Shown: in pieces, positions 1 to 5,847 of the stretch | Layout of the letters: the number at the start of each line of letters is the position of its first letter | How positions within the stretch are numbered: the first letter of the stretch is position 1 | DNA from: an uncultured Clostridia bacterium | GTDB lineage: Bacteria; Bacillota_A; Clostridia; Christensenellales; Aristaeellaceae | Direction: 5' to 3' | DNA length: 10,545 bases | NCBI GenBank assembly: GCA_934645275.1 | Contig: CAKUDW010000049.1 | Coordinates: 1-10,545 of the forward strand | Translations under genes and position numbers: made by a program | Notes under the pieces: model-generated | Told to the model about the DNA's origin: nothing | Databases searched by the model: none | The model's input: only the letters and a program-made list of their open reading frames with translations

Positions 1-288
1 CTCTGACGGTTGAATATACTATTGTATATGCGGAATATTTTGTGTATATGCATTAAATTATACGACAATTTATACGCGATTCCTGCCGCTGCATTTTGAA
101 GAAAATGTATATATACACGGTATATTCGCCTGTATTCGGACACAATTTATGCATCGCGAATTTTTTCATGCATCTTTTCGGCATATTTCTGCCAATATTT
201 TCCAGCAGGCATTGAATTTCGTTTTTCGCTCGTTTATAATTGAAATGGAATTTGTCAGAAAAGGGATACTTGAAATCGGAGGTTTTCT
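1..288. other. AT-rich intergenic region upstream of the aldo/keto reductase
   Basis: I see no convincing gene here. The stretch is AT-rich and carries several small repeats: TGTATATGC at 23-31 and again at 43-51 (20 bp apart), ATGCATC at 149-155 and 168-174 (19 bp apart), and GAATATAC at 12-19 with its reverse complement at 120-127. It ends with the promoter and ribosome binding site of the aldo/keto reductase gene. A long open frame on the minus strand (166-912) lies antisense to the reductase and is not credible as a gene. Confidence 0.6.
212..240 (+). promoter_or_regulatory. Predicted sigma-A promoter of the aldo/keto reductase gene
   Basis: TTGAAT at 212-217 and a perfect TATAAT at 235-240 are separated by 17 bp. 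Transcription should begin near 247, giving a leader of about 40 nt that contains the GGAGG ribosome binding site at 278-282. Confidence 0.75.
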
Positions 289-1242
289 ATGCGGTATATG
301 AAGTTTTGCGGGTGCGACGCGTCCGTCATCGCGCTGGGCACCATGGATTTCGGCGGGAAAATTGTCGAGGGTCGCGCGCGTGAATTTATGGACGCTTACG
401 CTGCGCTTGGCGGCAATTTCATTGATACCGCGCGCATCTACGGCGACTTTGCCAGCGGTGTTCAGGGGGGCAGCGAGCAGGTTATCGGCCGTTGGATGGC
501 CGACAGGCACAACCGTGAGCAGCTCGTTCTGGCCACCAAGGGCGGGCATCCGGAGCCCGGAAACATGCATGTGGGCCGTCTTTCGCGCGCCGAGGTGACA
601 GACAATATTCGCCGAAGTCTGGACAATCTCAAGTGCGACCGGGTGGACGTTTACTATCTGCACCGCGATGATCCGGCGCGTCCCGTGCAAGATATCATGG
701 AAACGCTGACGTCGCTGGTGGAGGGCGGCATGACGGCGCACGTGGGTGTTTCCAACTGGCGGCCGGAGCGCATTGCCGAGGCCATGAAATGCGCCGAACA
801 GCACGGCCTTGTGCAGATCTCGGCCAACCAGCCACAGTTTAGCCTGGCGCGTCAGGTGAATGTGGAGGATGACACGCTCTTTCAAATGGATGCGCGCGCC
901 TGGCATATGCATGTGGAAACGGGCATGCCCTGCGTGTGCTTCTCGTCGCAGGCAAAGGGTTTTTTGGCTAAGATGGACGCTGGCGGGGAAGGGGCGCTGC
1001 CGGAAAAGGCACGCAGGCGCTTTCTATGCTCGGAGAATCTGGATGTATTGGCGCGAACGCAGCGTCTCTCCCGCGAAACGGGACTGTCCGTCGCCGCGCT
1101 TTCGCTGGCATGGCTTACCGCGCAGCCGTTTCCCTGCTTTCCCATTGCGGGCGCGAGCAGGCTGGAACAGGTGTTGGCGCTTTCCGAGGCAGGGGATGCT
1201 GCATTGACGGCTGTACAGCGCGATTATCTGCGAAAATACTGA
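289..1242 (+). CDS. Aldo/keto reductase
   Basis: A 317-residue NAD(P)H-dependent oxidoreductase of the aldo/keto reductase superfamily, a soluble TIM-barrel enzyme that reduces aldehydes or ketones to alcohols. The catalytic tetrad is complete: Asp46 and Tyr51 (in FIDTARIYG), Lys84 (in LATKGGH) and His125 (in YYLHRDD). Further family motifs are GVSNW at 153-157, ANQPQFSL at 179-186 and a C-terminal cofactor-phosphate segment, IAGASRLEQV, at 286-295. Length is normal for the family. The start is supported by GGAGG at 278-282, six bases before the ATG. It has its own promoter, and the next gene also has one, so it is probably monocistronic. The substrate cannot be read from the sequence. Its nearness to sugar genes makes a sugar aldehyde or ketone plausible, but nothing links it to them directly. 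Confidence 0.93.
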   Translation: MRYMKFCGCDASVIALGTMDFGGKIVEGRAREFMDAYAALGGNFIDTARIYGDFASGVQGGSEQVIGRWMADRHNREQLVLATKGGHPEPGNMHVGRLSRAEVTDNIRRSLDNLKCDRVDVYYLHRDDPARPVQDIMETLTSLVEGGMTAHVGVSNWRPERIAEAMKCAEQHGLVQISANQPQFSLARQVNVEDDTLFQMDARAWHMHVETGMPCVCFSSQAKGFLAKMDAGGEGALPEKARRRFLCSENLDVLARTQRLSRETGLSVAALSLAWLTAQPFPCFPIAGASRLEQVLALSEAGDAALTAVQRDYLRKY

Positions 1243-1274
1243 CATTTCGTGTGTAAAATATAACCTGTACGCGT

Positions 1275-1303
1275 TTGACAATCCGGCGCGTTTATGTTAG
1301 ATT
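1275..1303 (+). promoter_or_regulatory. Predicted promoter of the phosphofructokinase gene
   Basis: A perfect TTGACA at 1275-1280 is followed after 17 bp by TAGATT at 1298-1303, which matches the -10 consensus at 4 of 6 positions. A small hairpin (GTGTTC, loop CGC, GAACAC; 1322-1336) lies in the predicted leader. The ribosome binding site AGGAAG at 1361-1366 sits 8 bases before the start codon. Confidence 0.55.
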
Positions 1304-1374
1304 TAATATGGATATCGTGGCGTGTTCCGCGAACACATAATCCTTACGATCAGAATTGAAAGGAAGTCTTAATT

Positions 1375-2628
1375 ATGAATAAGCTCATCGGCGCGGCCGT
1401 TATCGGCCAGTCCGGCGGCCCGAGTTCCGTCATCAATGCTTCTGCCTACGGCGCTATCAAAACGGCGCTGGATAGCGACGCCATCACGCATGTATACGGC
1501 ATGTGCAACGGCATCGTCGGTCTGCTCAACGATAATCTGATCGACATGGGCAAGGAAGATCCCGACGAGCTGGCCCTGATGAAGTACACGCCTTCCTCCG
1601 CGCTGGGTTCCTGCCGCTATAAGCTGAAGGACCCTGATGAGGATGAGACCGACTACATCAAGATTCTGGACATGTTCAAGAAGTACAACATCCGCTATTT
1701 CTTCTATAATGGCGGTAACGACTCCATGGACACCTGCAACAAGATTTCCAAGTTCATGCTCCGCAACGGCTATGAAGTGCGCTGCATGGGCATTCCCAAG
1801 ACCATTGATAACGACCTGGCCGGCACCGACCATTGCCCGGGCTTCGCTTCTGCCGCCAAGTTCATCGCCACTTCTGTGATGGAAGTCTACCGCGATTCCA
1901 CCGTGTACGATACCGGCATGATTACCATCGTCGAGTGCATGGGCCGTCATGCGGGCTGGCTGACTGCCGCCGCCGCGCTGGCCAATTACTGCGATCATGG
2001 CGCAGATCTGATCTACCTGCCCGAAGTTGATTTCGACATGGATAAGTTCACCGCCAAGGTGAAGGAAATCTACGCCGCAAAGAAAAAGTGCCTGGTGGTT
2101 GTTTCCGAAGGTATCCACGATAAGGATGGCACGTTCATTGCCGAGTATGCCAACAAGAACGCCGCGAAAGACAGCTTTGGCCATACCCAGCTGGGCGGCC
2201 TGGCAGCTTATCTGGCCAACTACATCAAGGCCGAAACTGGCGCGAAGGTGCGCGGCATTGAGCTTTCCCTACTGCAGCGCTGCGCGGCCCACTGCGCTTC
2301 TCAGACCGATATCGACGAATCCTTTGCTTCCGGCAAGGCGGCCGTCGAAAACGCGGTTGCGGGCATCACCGACAAGATGGTTGGCTTCGAATGCACGCGC
2401 GAGAATGGCAAGTATACCTGCAATACCAAGCTGTTTGATTTGACCATCGTGGCGAACACTGAAAAGAAGGTGCCGCTGGAGTGGATCAATGAAACCGGCG
2501 ACGGCGTGAATCAGGGCTTTATCGACTATTGCCTGCCGCTGATTCAGGGCCAGACCAAGCTGGAAATGGTGAACGGCCTTCCGCACTTCGTGAACCTGAA
2601 GAAGGTTAAGGCAGTTCCGGAAGTCTGA
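1375..2628 (+). CDS. pfp: Pyrophosphate-dependent 6-phosphofructokinase
   Basis: A 417-residue cytosolic glycolytic enzyme that interconverts fructose 6-phosphate and fructose 1,6-bisphosphate, using pyrophosphate rather than ATP as phosphoryl donor. Family landmarks are GQSGGPSSVINAS near residue 11, GGNDS at 113-117, PKTIDND at 141-147, MGRHAGW at 189-195 and a QRC segment at 301-303. The donor assignment rests on two positions known to separate the classes. Asp116 in GGNDS replaces the glycine of the ATP-type GGDGS motif. Lys142 in PKTIDND replaces the glycine of PGTIDND. PPi-type enzymes work near equilibrium and are usually not allosterically controlled, so this may serve both glycolysis and gluconeogenesis. 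Asp145 and Asp147 match the catalytic and metal-site aspartates. The gene stands alone, with its own promoter and a hairpin terminator after its stop codon. Confidence 0.93.
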   Translation: MNKLIGAAVIGQSGGPSSVINASAYGAIKTALDSDAITHVYGMCNGIVGLLNDNLIDMGKEDPDELALMKYTPSSALGSCRYKLKDPDEDETDYIKILDMFKKYNIRYFFYNGGNDSMDTCNKISKFMLRNGYEVRCMGIPKTIDNDLAGTDHCPGFASAAKFIATSVMEVYRDSTVYDTGMITIVECMGRHAGWLTAAAALANYCDHGADLIYLPEVDFDMDKFTAKVKEIYAAKKKCLVVVSEGIHDKDGTFIAEYANKNAAKDSFGHTQLGGLAAYLANYIKAETGAKVRGIELSLLQRCAAHCASQTDIDESFASGKAAVENAVAGITDKMVGFECTRENGKYTCNTKLFDLTIVANTEKKVPLEWINETGDGVNQGFIDYCLPLIQGQTKLEMVNGLPHFVNLKKVKAVPEV

Positions 2629-2651
2629 TTGCCTGCTGACTGATTTGAACA

Positions 2652-2687
2652 GAACAGCCTGAGAACAATGTTGTTCTCAGGCTGTTC
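2652..2687 (+). terminator. Long perfect hairpin after pfp
   Basis: GAACAGCCTGAGAACAA (2652-2668) and TTGTTCTCAGGCTGTTC (2671-2687) are a perfect 17-bp inverted repeat separated by TG. The real RNA loop must open a few of the inner pairs. It begins 24 bases after the pfp stop. The following GTCTATTT is only modestly U-rich, so termination strength is uncertain, but the position and perfect stem favour a transcript end for pfp. Confidence 0.7.
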
Positions 2688-2695
2688 GTCTATTT

Positions 2696-2728
2696 AAACC
2701 CAGACTATCGAAAAGATAGGCTGGGTTT
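2696..2728. terminator. Second hairpin between the convergent genes
   Basis: AAACCCAG (2696-2703) pairs with CTGGGTTT (2721-2728), and CTATC (2705-2709) pairs with GATAG (2715-2719), around the loop GAAAA with one A-G mismatch. The outer AAA/TTT pairs make it possible as a terminator on either strand. It lies only 8 bases after the previous hairpin, so it may back up termination of pfp or of readthrough from rhaA. Confidence 0.45.
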
Positions 2729-2749
2729 ATTGAAGGGCAGGAATTAGCG

Positions 2750-2799
2750 AACCGCGAAGCGGTTGCGCGGGTAGGCGGATTCTGAAGGAATACGCCGAC
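2750..2799. repeat. Tandem pair of GC-rich hairpins, possible interspersed palindromic element
   Basis: AACCGC (2750-2755) and GCGGTT (2759-2764) form a tight hairpin around GAA. Immediately after, 2771-2799 folds as GT-GGCG-ATTC against GAAT-CGCC-AC with loop TGAAG and two purine-purine mismatches. The block is GC-rich, non-coding, and separate from the terminators on each side. It resembles the short palindromic units scattered between genes in many bacteria. Only one copy is visible here, so that identity is an inference. Confidence 0.35.
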
Positions 2800-2838
2800 A
2801 ATTCATATATACCTGACCTGACAATTCAGAAGATTAAA

Positions 2839-2862
2839 ATCCCCCGGCAGGAGCCGGGGGAT
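2839..2862 (-). terminator. Rho-independent terminator of the L-rhamnose isomerase gene
   Basis: ATCCCCCGGC (2839-2848) and GCCGGGGGAT (2853-2862) form a perfect 10-bp GC-rich stem with a 4-base loop. On the minus strand it begins 37 bases after the rhaA stop codon and runs into TTTTAATCTT, the expected U-rich tail. Confidence 0.85.
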
Positions 2863-2899
2863 AAGTCCGTGCGGTTGACCATTAAAGGCCTGGGCGCTT

Positions 2900-4162
2900 T
2901 TAGCGCTTGCTGAGGACCTCACGATCGTATTTGCTGATTTCTTCCCACAGGGAACTGGACGTCGGATAATTGTGCGACGCGCAGTAGTAATCCCAGATGG
3001 CGCCGACCGGTGCGGTGCGGAAGGCTTCCTGGCCGACAAAGCGAGCGGAGAAATCTCCGGATTCTTCATAAGCAGTAATGGTTGCTCTGGGCTCGAGCAG
3101 TGCGTAAAGCAGCGCTTTTCTGGTGTTGCGCATGGCGACCGTCCAGCATGCAATGCGGTTCATTGAACCGTCGAAATAGTCCTGAGCGATATACACGCGA
3201 TCCAGATAGTTTCCAGCAACTACTTCGCGCATCAACTTCTTCAATCCGTCATCATAGGTGACGACGTGATCGCTGTCCCACCTTACTCCGCGGCTGGTGT
3301 GGATCAACAGATGGTCGATGTACTGCATCATGGAGCTGATTTTGTCGCTCATGTCCTCGGTGGGATGGAAGTGTCCGCAATCCAGGCAGTATGCCTTTTT
3401 GCGCGTGATGGCGTAGCCAAGCGCAAACTCATGGCTGGCAACAGTGAAGCTCTCAATGCCGAATCCGAACAGCTTGCTTTCAATCGCTTCATCGATATAC
3501 CGGTCGTCCATCTTTTCAGCGAAGATCTCATCTAGAGAAGCGAGCATGCGTTTCCTGTAGCTCAGGCCATCTGCCGGCGTATCCTTAAAGCCGTCGGGCA
3601 TCCAGTAGTCAACGATACATTTCTGACCGATCTGCCGACCCATTTCCTGTCCGATTTCGCGGCAGCGCTTGCCGTGCTCGATCCAGAATCGACGCACCTT
3701 GTCGTTCTGGCTTGCCAGCGTGAAATTGCCGTCCATGTTCGGATGCGAGAAGAACGTGGGATTGAAGTCCAGACCCATATTATTCTGCTTTGCAAAATCT
3801 ACCCACTCGGCGAAGTCTTCAATCGTGTAGGCATCGCGATCCCTTTTGCGGTTGCCCAGCTGAGCGTAGCTGGAATGTAGATTCAGCTTTGTGGGGCCGG
3901 GAATCAGGCTGACGGCCTTTACGATGTCAGCGCGCAGTTCATCTACATTGCGCGGACAACCGGGATGGTTGCCGGTCACGGCAATGCCGCCGCTGAGGGC
4001 GCCCTGACCATCCAGCGCGTGGAAATCGTCGCCCTGCCAGCAGTGCATGGATATTGGAATGCTGTCAAGCGTTGCCAATGCGCGATCGACATCAACGCCA
4101 AGTTCGGAAAAGTATTCTCTTGCGTAATTGTAGCCATTAATAATCTTTGCATCCATGTTCAT
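2900..4162 (-). CDS. rhaA: L-rhamnose isomerase (may also act as L-lyxose isomerase)
   Basis: A cytosolic, metal-dependent aldose-ketose isomerase converting L-rhamnose to L-rhamnulose. The family also interconverts L-lyxose and L-xylulose. It matches E. coli RhaA along its length: SMHCWQGDD, GLDFNPTFFSHP, ESKLFGFG, LDCGHFHPTE, RWDSDHV and NRIACW. Aligned with the E. coli Mn ligands Glu234, Asp267, His294 and Asp334 it keeps all four, here Glu228, Asp261, His288 and Asp328 counted from the chosen start. That start (4162) is 5 bases after GGGGGAGG on the minus strand and gives 420 residues, close to the E. coli length of 419. A longer frame from 4177 would place the ribosome binding site inside the gene. 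A start at 4156 is also possible. The gene is divergent from a LacI regulator and an L-xylulose kinase/epimerase pair. No rhaB or rhaD is in the window. Confidence 0.94.
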   Translation of the reverse strand: MNMDAKIINGYNYAREYFSELGVDVDRALATLDSIPISMHCWQGDDFHALDGQGALSGGIAVTGNHPGCPRNVDELRADIVKAVSLIPGPTKLNLHSSYAQLGNRKRDRDAYTIEDFAEWVDFAKQNNMGLDFNPTFFSHPNMDGNFTLASQNDKVRRFWIEHGKRCREIGQEMGRQIGQKCIVDYWMPDGFKDTPADGLSYRKRMLASLDEIFAEKMDDRYIDEAIESKLFGFGIESFTVASHEFALGYAITRKKAYCLDCGHFHPTEDMSDKISSMMQYIDHLLIHTSRGVRWDSDHVVTYDDGLKKLMREVVAGNYLDRVYIAQDYFDGSMNRIACWTVAMRNTRKALLYALLEPRATITAYEESGDFSARFVGQEAFRTAPVGAIWDYYCASHNYPTSSSLWEEISKYDREVLSKR

Positions 4163-4327
4163 TAAAACCTCCCCCATAAACCTTAAGTAAAAAGACCAAT
4201 TCGTATAGTGCCTTCTGTCTTATGGCACCGGATTTGTAATATGCTGAGTTACTGTTTTTATCAAAGATAGTACCGATCTTGCCGCCCACACAAATCCAGT
4301 AGTGTTGAATAACGTCGAGATTCACTT

Positions 4328-4343
4328 AACGAACAACCTCGTT
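4328..4343. promoter_or_regulatory. Dyad at the predicted rhaA transcription start
   Basis: AACGA (4328-4332) and TCGTT (4339-4343) form a perfect 5-bp inverted repeat with a 6-bp centre. With TT before and TAA after, the dyad is nearly extended. It sits on the predicted +1 of rhaA (about 4344), a classic place for a repressor operator. It could equally be the first hairpin of the mRNA. Confidence 0.35.
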
Positions 4344-4350
4344 TAACTGT

Positions 4351-4379
4351 AGTATATACTAAATGCTTCTGCATGTCAA
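4351..4379 (-). promoter_or_regulatory. Predicted sigma-A promoter of rhaA
   Basis: On the minus strand TTGACA (plus-strand 4374-4379) is followed after exactly 17 bp by TATACT (plus-strand 4351-4356), one mismatch from consensus. The -10 lies inside a perfect 12-bp palindrome, TAGTATATACTA at 4350-4361. Transcription should begin near 4344, leaving a leader of about 180 nt before rhaA. Confidence 0.78.
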
Positions 4380-4486
4380 GTAAAAAAGTATCCGGAGTAT
4401 ATAATTTTTTTGTGGACGCACAATGCACCTTGGATAGTTGATGGAGAATGCCTGAGAAACAATGAATAATGATGGTGGCTGAATGG

Positions 4487-4501
4487 TCGAATCAAATTCG
4501 A
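4487..4501. promoter_or_regulatory. Perfect dyad TCGAAT-CAA-ATTCGA in the divergent region
   Basis: A 6-bp perfect inverted repeat with a 3-bp centre. It lies about 108 bp upstream of the rhaA -35 and 173 bp upstream of the lacI -35. It is a candidate binding site for a dimeric regulator. Its odd-numbered spacing differs from the usual CG-centred LacI operator, so the regulator is not identified. Confidence 0.3.
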
Positions 4502-4673
4502 AACAACTGTGGAAATTGTCGATATTCTTCTATGAATAATACCATACATGGTGCCTAGAGTCAGAAGCTTTCAATAATAATATATAGTAGCCTACCGATG
4601 CAGCCGCACGATACTGGTAAAGCATTGAAACTATTTCAGGCGCTTAATTTTTTGTAATAAAGCAAAAATGCAC

Positions 4674-4702
4674 TTTACAATTAACTGAATTTAAGTTATT
4701 AT
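4674..4702 (+). promoter_or_regulatory. Predicted promoter of the first LacI regulator, with internal dyad
   Basis: TTTACA at 4674-4679 and TATTAT at 4697-4702 are separated by 17 bp, each one mismatch from consensus. Transcription should begin near 4709. This rules against translation from the GTG at 4707 and supports the ATG at 4761. The spacer is filled by an imperfect dyad, TAACT (4682-4686) with AGTTA (4694-4698), which could be a repressor site. Confidence 0.65.
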
Positions 4703-4760
4703 ATAAGTGAAAGCTGTAATCTGCTTGGAACACGAAAGCTATTGTACAAGGTGGGATATT

Positions 4761-5792
4761 ATGAATTTGCGGGAAATTGCGAATCTGGCAGGCGTATCTT
4801 CTGCGACGGTATCGCTTGTGTTGAATAATAAGAAGGGCGTTGGGTACGCCAAGCGAAGAGAGATTGCGCAACTTCTCGCGGAAAATGGTTATTCGATTGC
4901 GCAGACGAGCGTAAGCGATCGAGCGCTCAATCGAAATATCCGCTTCCTGAAATATGTGGCCCACACAAAGCTTGTCAACGATAACCCTGGGTTCGTATCC
5001 ACAATCATTGATGCGATAGAGAGCGAATGCAGGAAGAATAAATATGAACTGGTTATATCCAATGTCAACAGCGTCGACGGGTTGAGAAAACAGGTGTTGG
5101 AATCACAGTCAAGCGGCTTCCTCCTTTTAGGCACCGAGTTGGCCGATGAGGACATTGATATTCTAAGCGAGGCGGTGAAGCCGATCGTGATTGTGGATAA
5201 TGACGCCGCCCGCTTAAACTGTCCGGCGATTACCATGAATAATAAAGCGGCGGTATTCAGTGCGGTAAAGCACCTGTATGATCTCGGCCACAGGCATATT
5301 GGCTTCCTGTCCAATTTGCAGCCAAGCAGCAATTGCGAAGCGAGGCGCTCTGCCTATATTGAAGCTGTACATCAGGCAGGCTTAACTGAACTGGTGTATC
5401 CGGTTAACATGACGATGGACGGCGCGCACGATTCGGTTGAAGCAATGCTAAAGCGGGGGGAACAGTTCCCTTCAGCAATCATTGCCAATAACGACAGCAT
5501 TGCAATAGGAGCGATATGCGCGTTCAAGCAGGCGGGCCTGAGTGTCCCGGAGGATATTTCAGTTGTCGGCTTTGACGATATTCCGTTTTCCAAGGCATTT
5601 TCACCGTCGTTGACAACCGTTTCTGTTCCGTGCGCCGCGATTGGCGAGCAATCAGTGGATATGTTGATAAAACTGATTAATAATCCGTCATCCATACCGA
5701 CCAAGGAGTATTTTGGAACAAAGCTGATCGTGCGCGGCAGTACGATTCAGGCCGGAACGGGCAGAGAGCACAGGAACCTGATGAAAAGCTGA
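4761..5792 (+). CDS. LacI-family transcriptional regulator of the lyxose/xylulose-type cluster
   Basis: A 343-residue regulator with an N-terminal LacI helix-turn-helix (residues 2-24, LREIANLAGVSSATVSLVLN) and a periplasmic-binding-protein-like sensor domain. The sensor carries the usual C-terminal signatures AIIANNDSIAIGA and VPEDISVVGFDDIPFSKAFSPSLTTV. The ATG at 4761 follows AAGGTGG at a good distance and the helix-turn-helix begins at once. An upstream GTG at 4707 would start at the mRNA 5' end. The linker after the helix-turn-helix (about 45-70) lacks the usual NxxAR-type hinge helix and reads instead NRNIRFLKYVAHTKLV. It is divergent from rhaA and 55 bp upstream of an L-xylulose kinase gene, so it most likely responds to a sugar or sugar phosphate of that pathway. 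Repressor or activator action cannot be told from sequence. Confidence 0.9.
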   Translation: MNLREIANLAGVSSATVSLVLNNKKGVGYAKRREIAQLLAENGYSIAQTSVSDRALNRNIRFLKYVAHTKLVNDNPGFVSTIIDAIESECRKNKYELVISNVNSVDGLRKQVLESQSSGFLLLGTELADEDIDILSEAVKPIVIVDNDAARLNCPAITMNNKAAVFSAVKHLYDLGHRHIGFLSNLQPSSNCEARRSAYIEAVHQAGLTELVYPVNMTMDGAHDSVEAMLKRGEQFPSAIIANNDSIAIGAICAFKQAGLSVPEDISVVGFDDIPFSKAFSPSLTTVSVPCAAIGEQSVDMLIKLINNPSSIPTKEYFGTKLIVRGSTIQAGTGREHRNLMKS

Positions 5793-5804
5793 TTGGGGAA
5801 TTCG

Positions 5805-5824
5805 AACCGATGCGCGATGCGGTT
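5805..5824. promoter_or_regulatory. CG-centred dyad before the kinase gene, candidate LacI-type operator
   Basis: AACCG (5805-5809) and CGGTT (5820-5824) flank a symmetric CGCG centre at 5813-5816. Fourteen of 20 positions are symmetric. CG-centred palindromes are typical of LacI-family operators, and this one lies between the regulator gene and the kinase. A possible -10, TATAAA, follows at 5825-5830, but no good -35 is present and a start there would leave almost no leader. The kinase may be transcribed mainly from the regulator promoter. Confidence 0.4.
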
Positions 5825-5847
5825 TATAAAAAAGTTGGAGGTGTTTT

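Larger units (their letters stand above)
4163..4760. other. Divergent control region between rhaA and the first LacI regulator
   Basis: No credible gene is seen in this stretch of nearly 600 bases. It holds one promoter for each flanking gene, a leader of about 180 nt for rhaA, and several dyads annotated separately. A 62-codon frame on the minus strand (4137-4325, GTG start) overlaps the rhaA start and has only a weak, distant GAGG upstream. I do not call it a gene. Confidence 0.6.

Noticed and set aside
166..912. A 248-codon minus-strand frame antisense to the aldo/keto reductase
   Set aside because: It overlaps a gene with a complete catalytic tetrad and a good promoter, its translation resembles no protein family I know, and long antisense frames are common in GC-rich genes.
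1369..2184. A 271-codon minus-strand frame antisense to pfp
   Set aside because: The plus-strand phosphofructokinase has unmistakable motifs throughout. The antisense frame is a by-product of its codon use.
4163..4177. An rhaA start at 4177
   Set aside because: The GGGGGAGG ribosome binding site overlaps this ATG and is correctly spaced for the ATG at 4162 instead.
4137..4325. A possible 62-residue leader peptide before rhaA on the minus strand
   Set aside because: It has a GTG start with only a distant GAGG, no family resemblance, and an end inside rhaA. A leader role cannot be excluded but is unsupported.
4707..4760. An N-terminal extension of the first LacI regulator from GTG 4707
   Set aside because: The predicted transcription start is at about 4709, so this codon would lie at or before the mRNA end. 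The ATG at 4761 has a good ribosome binding site and a normal LacI N-terminus.
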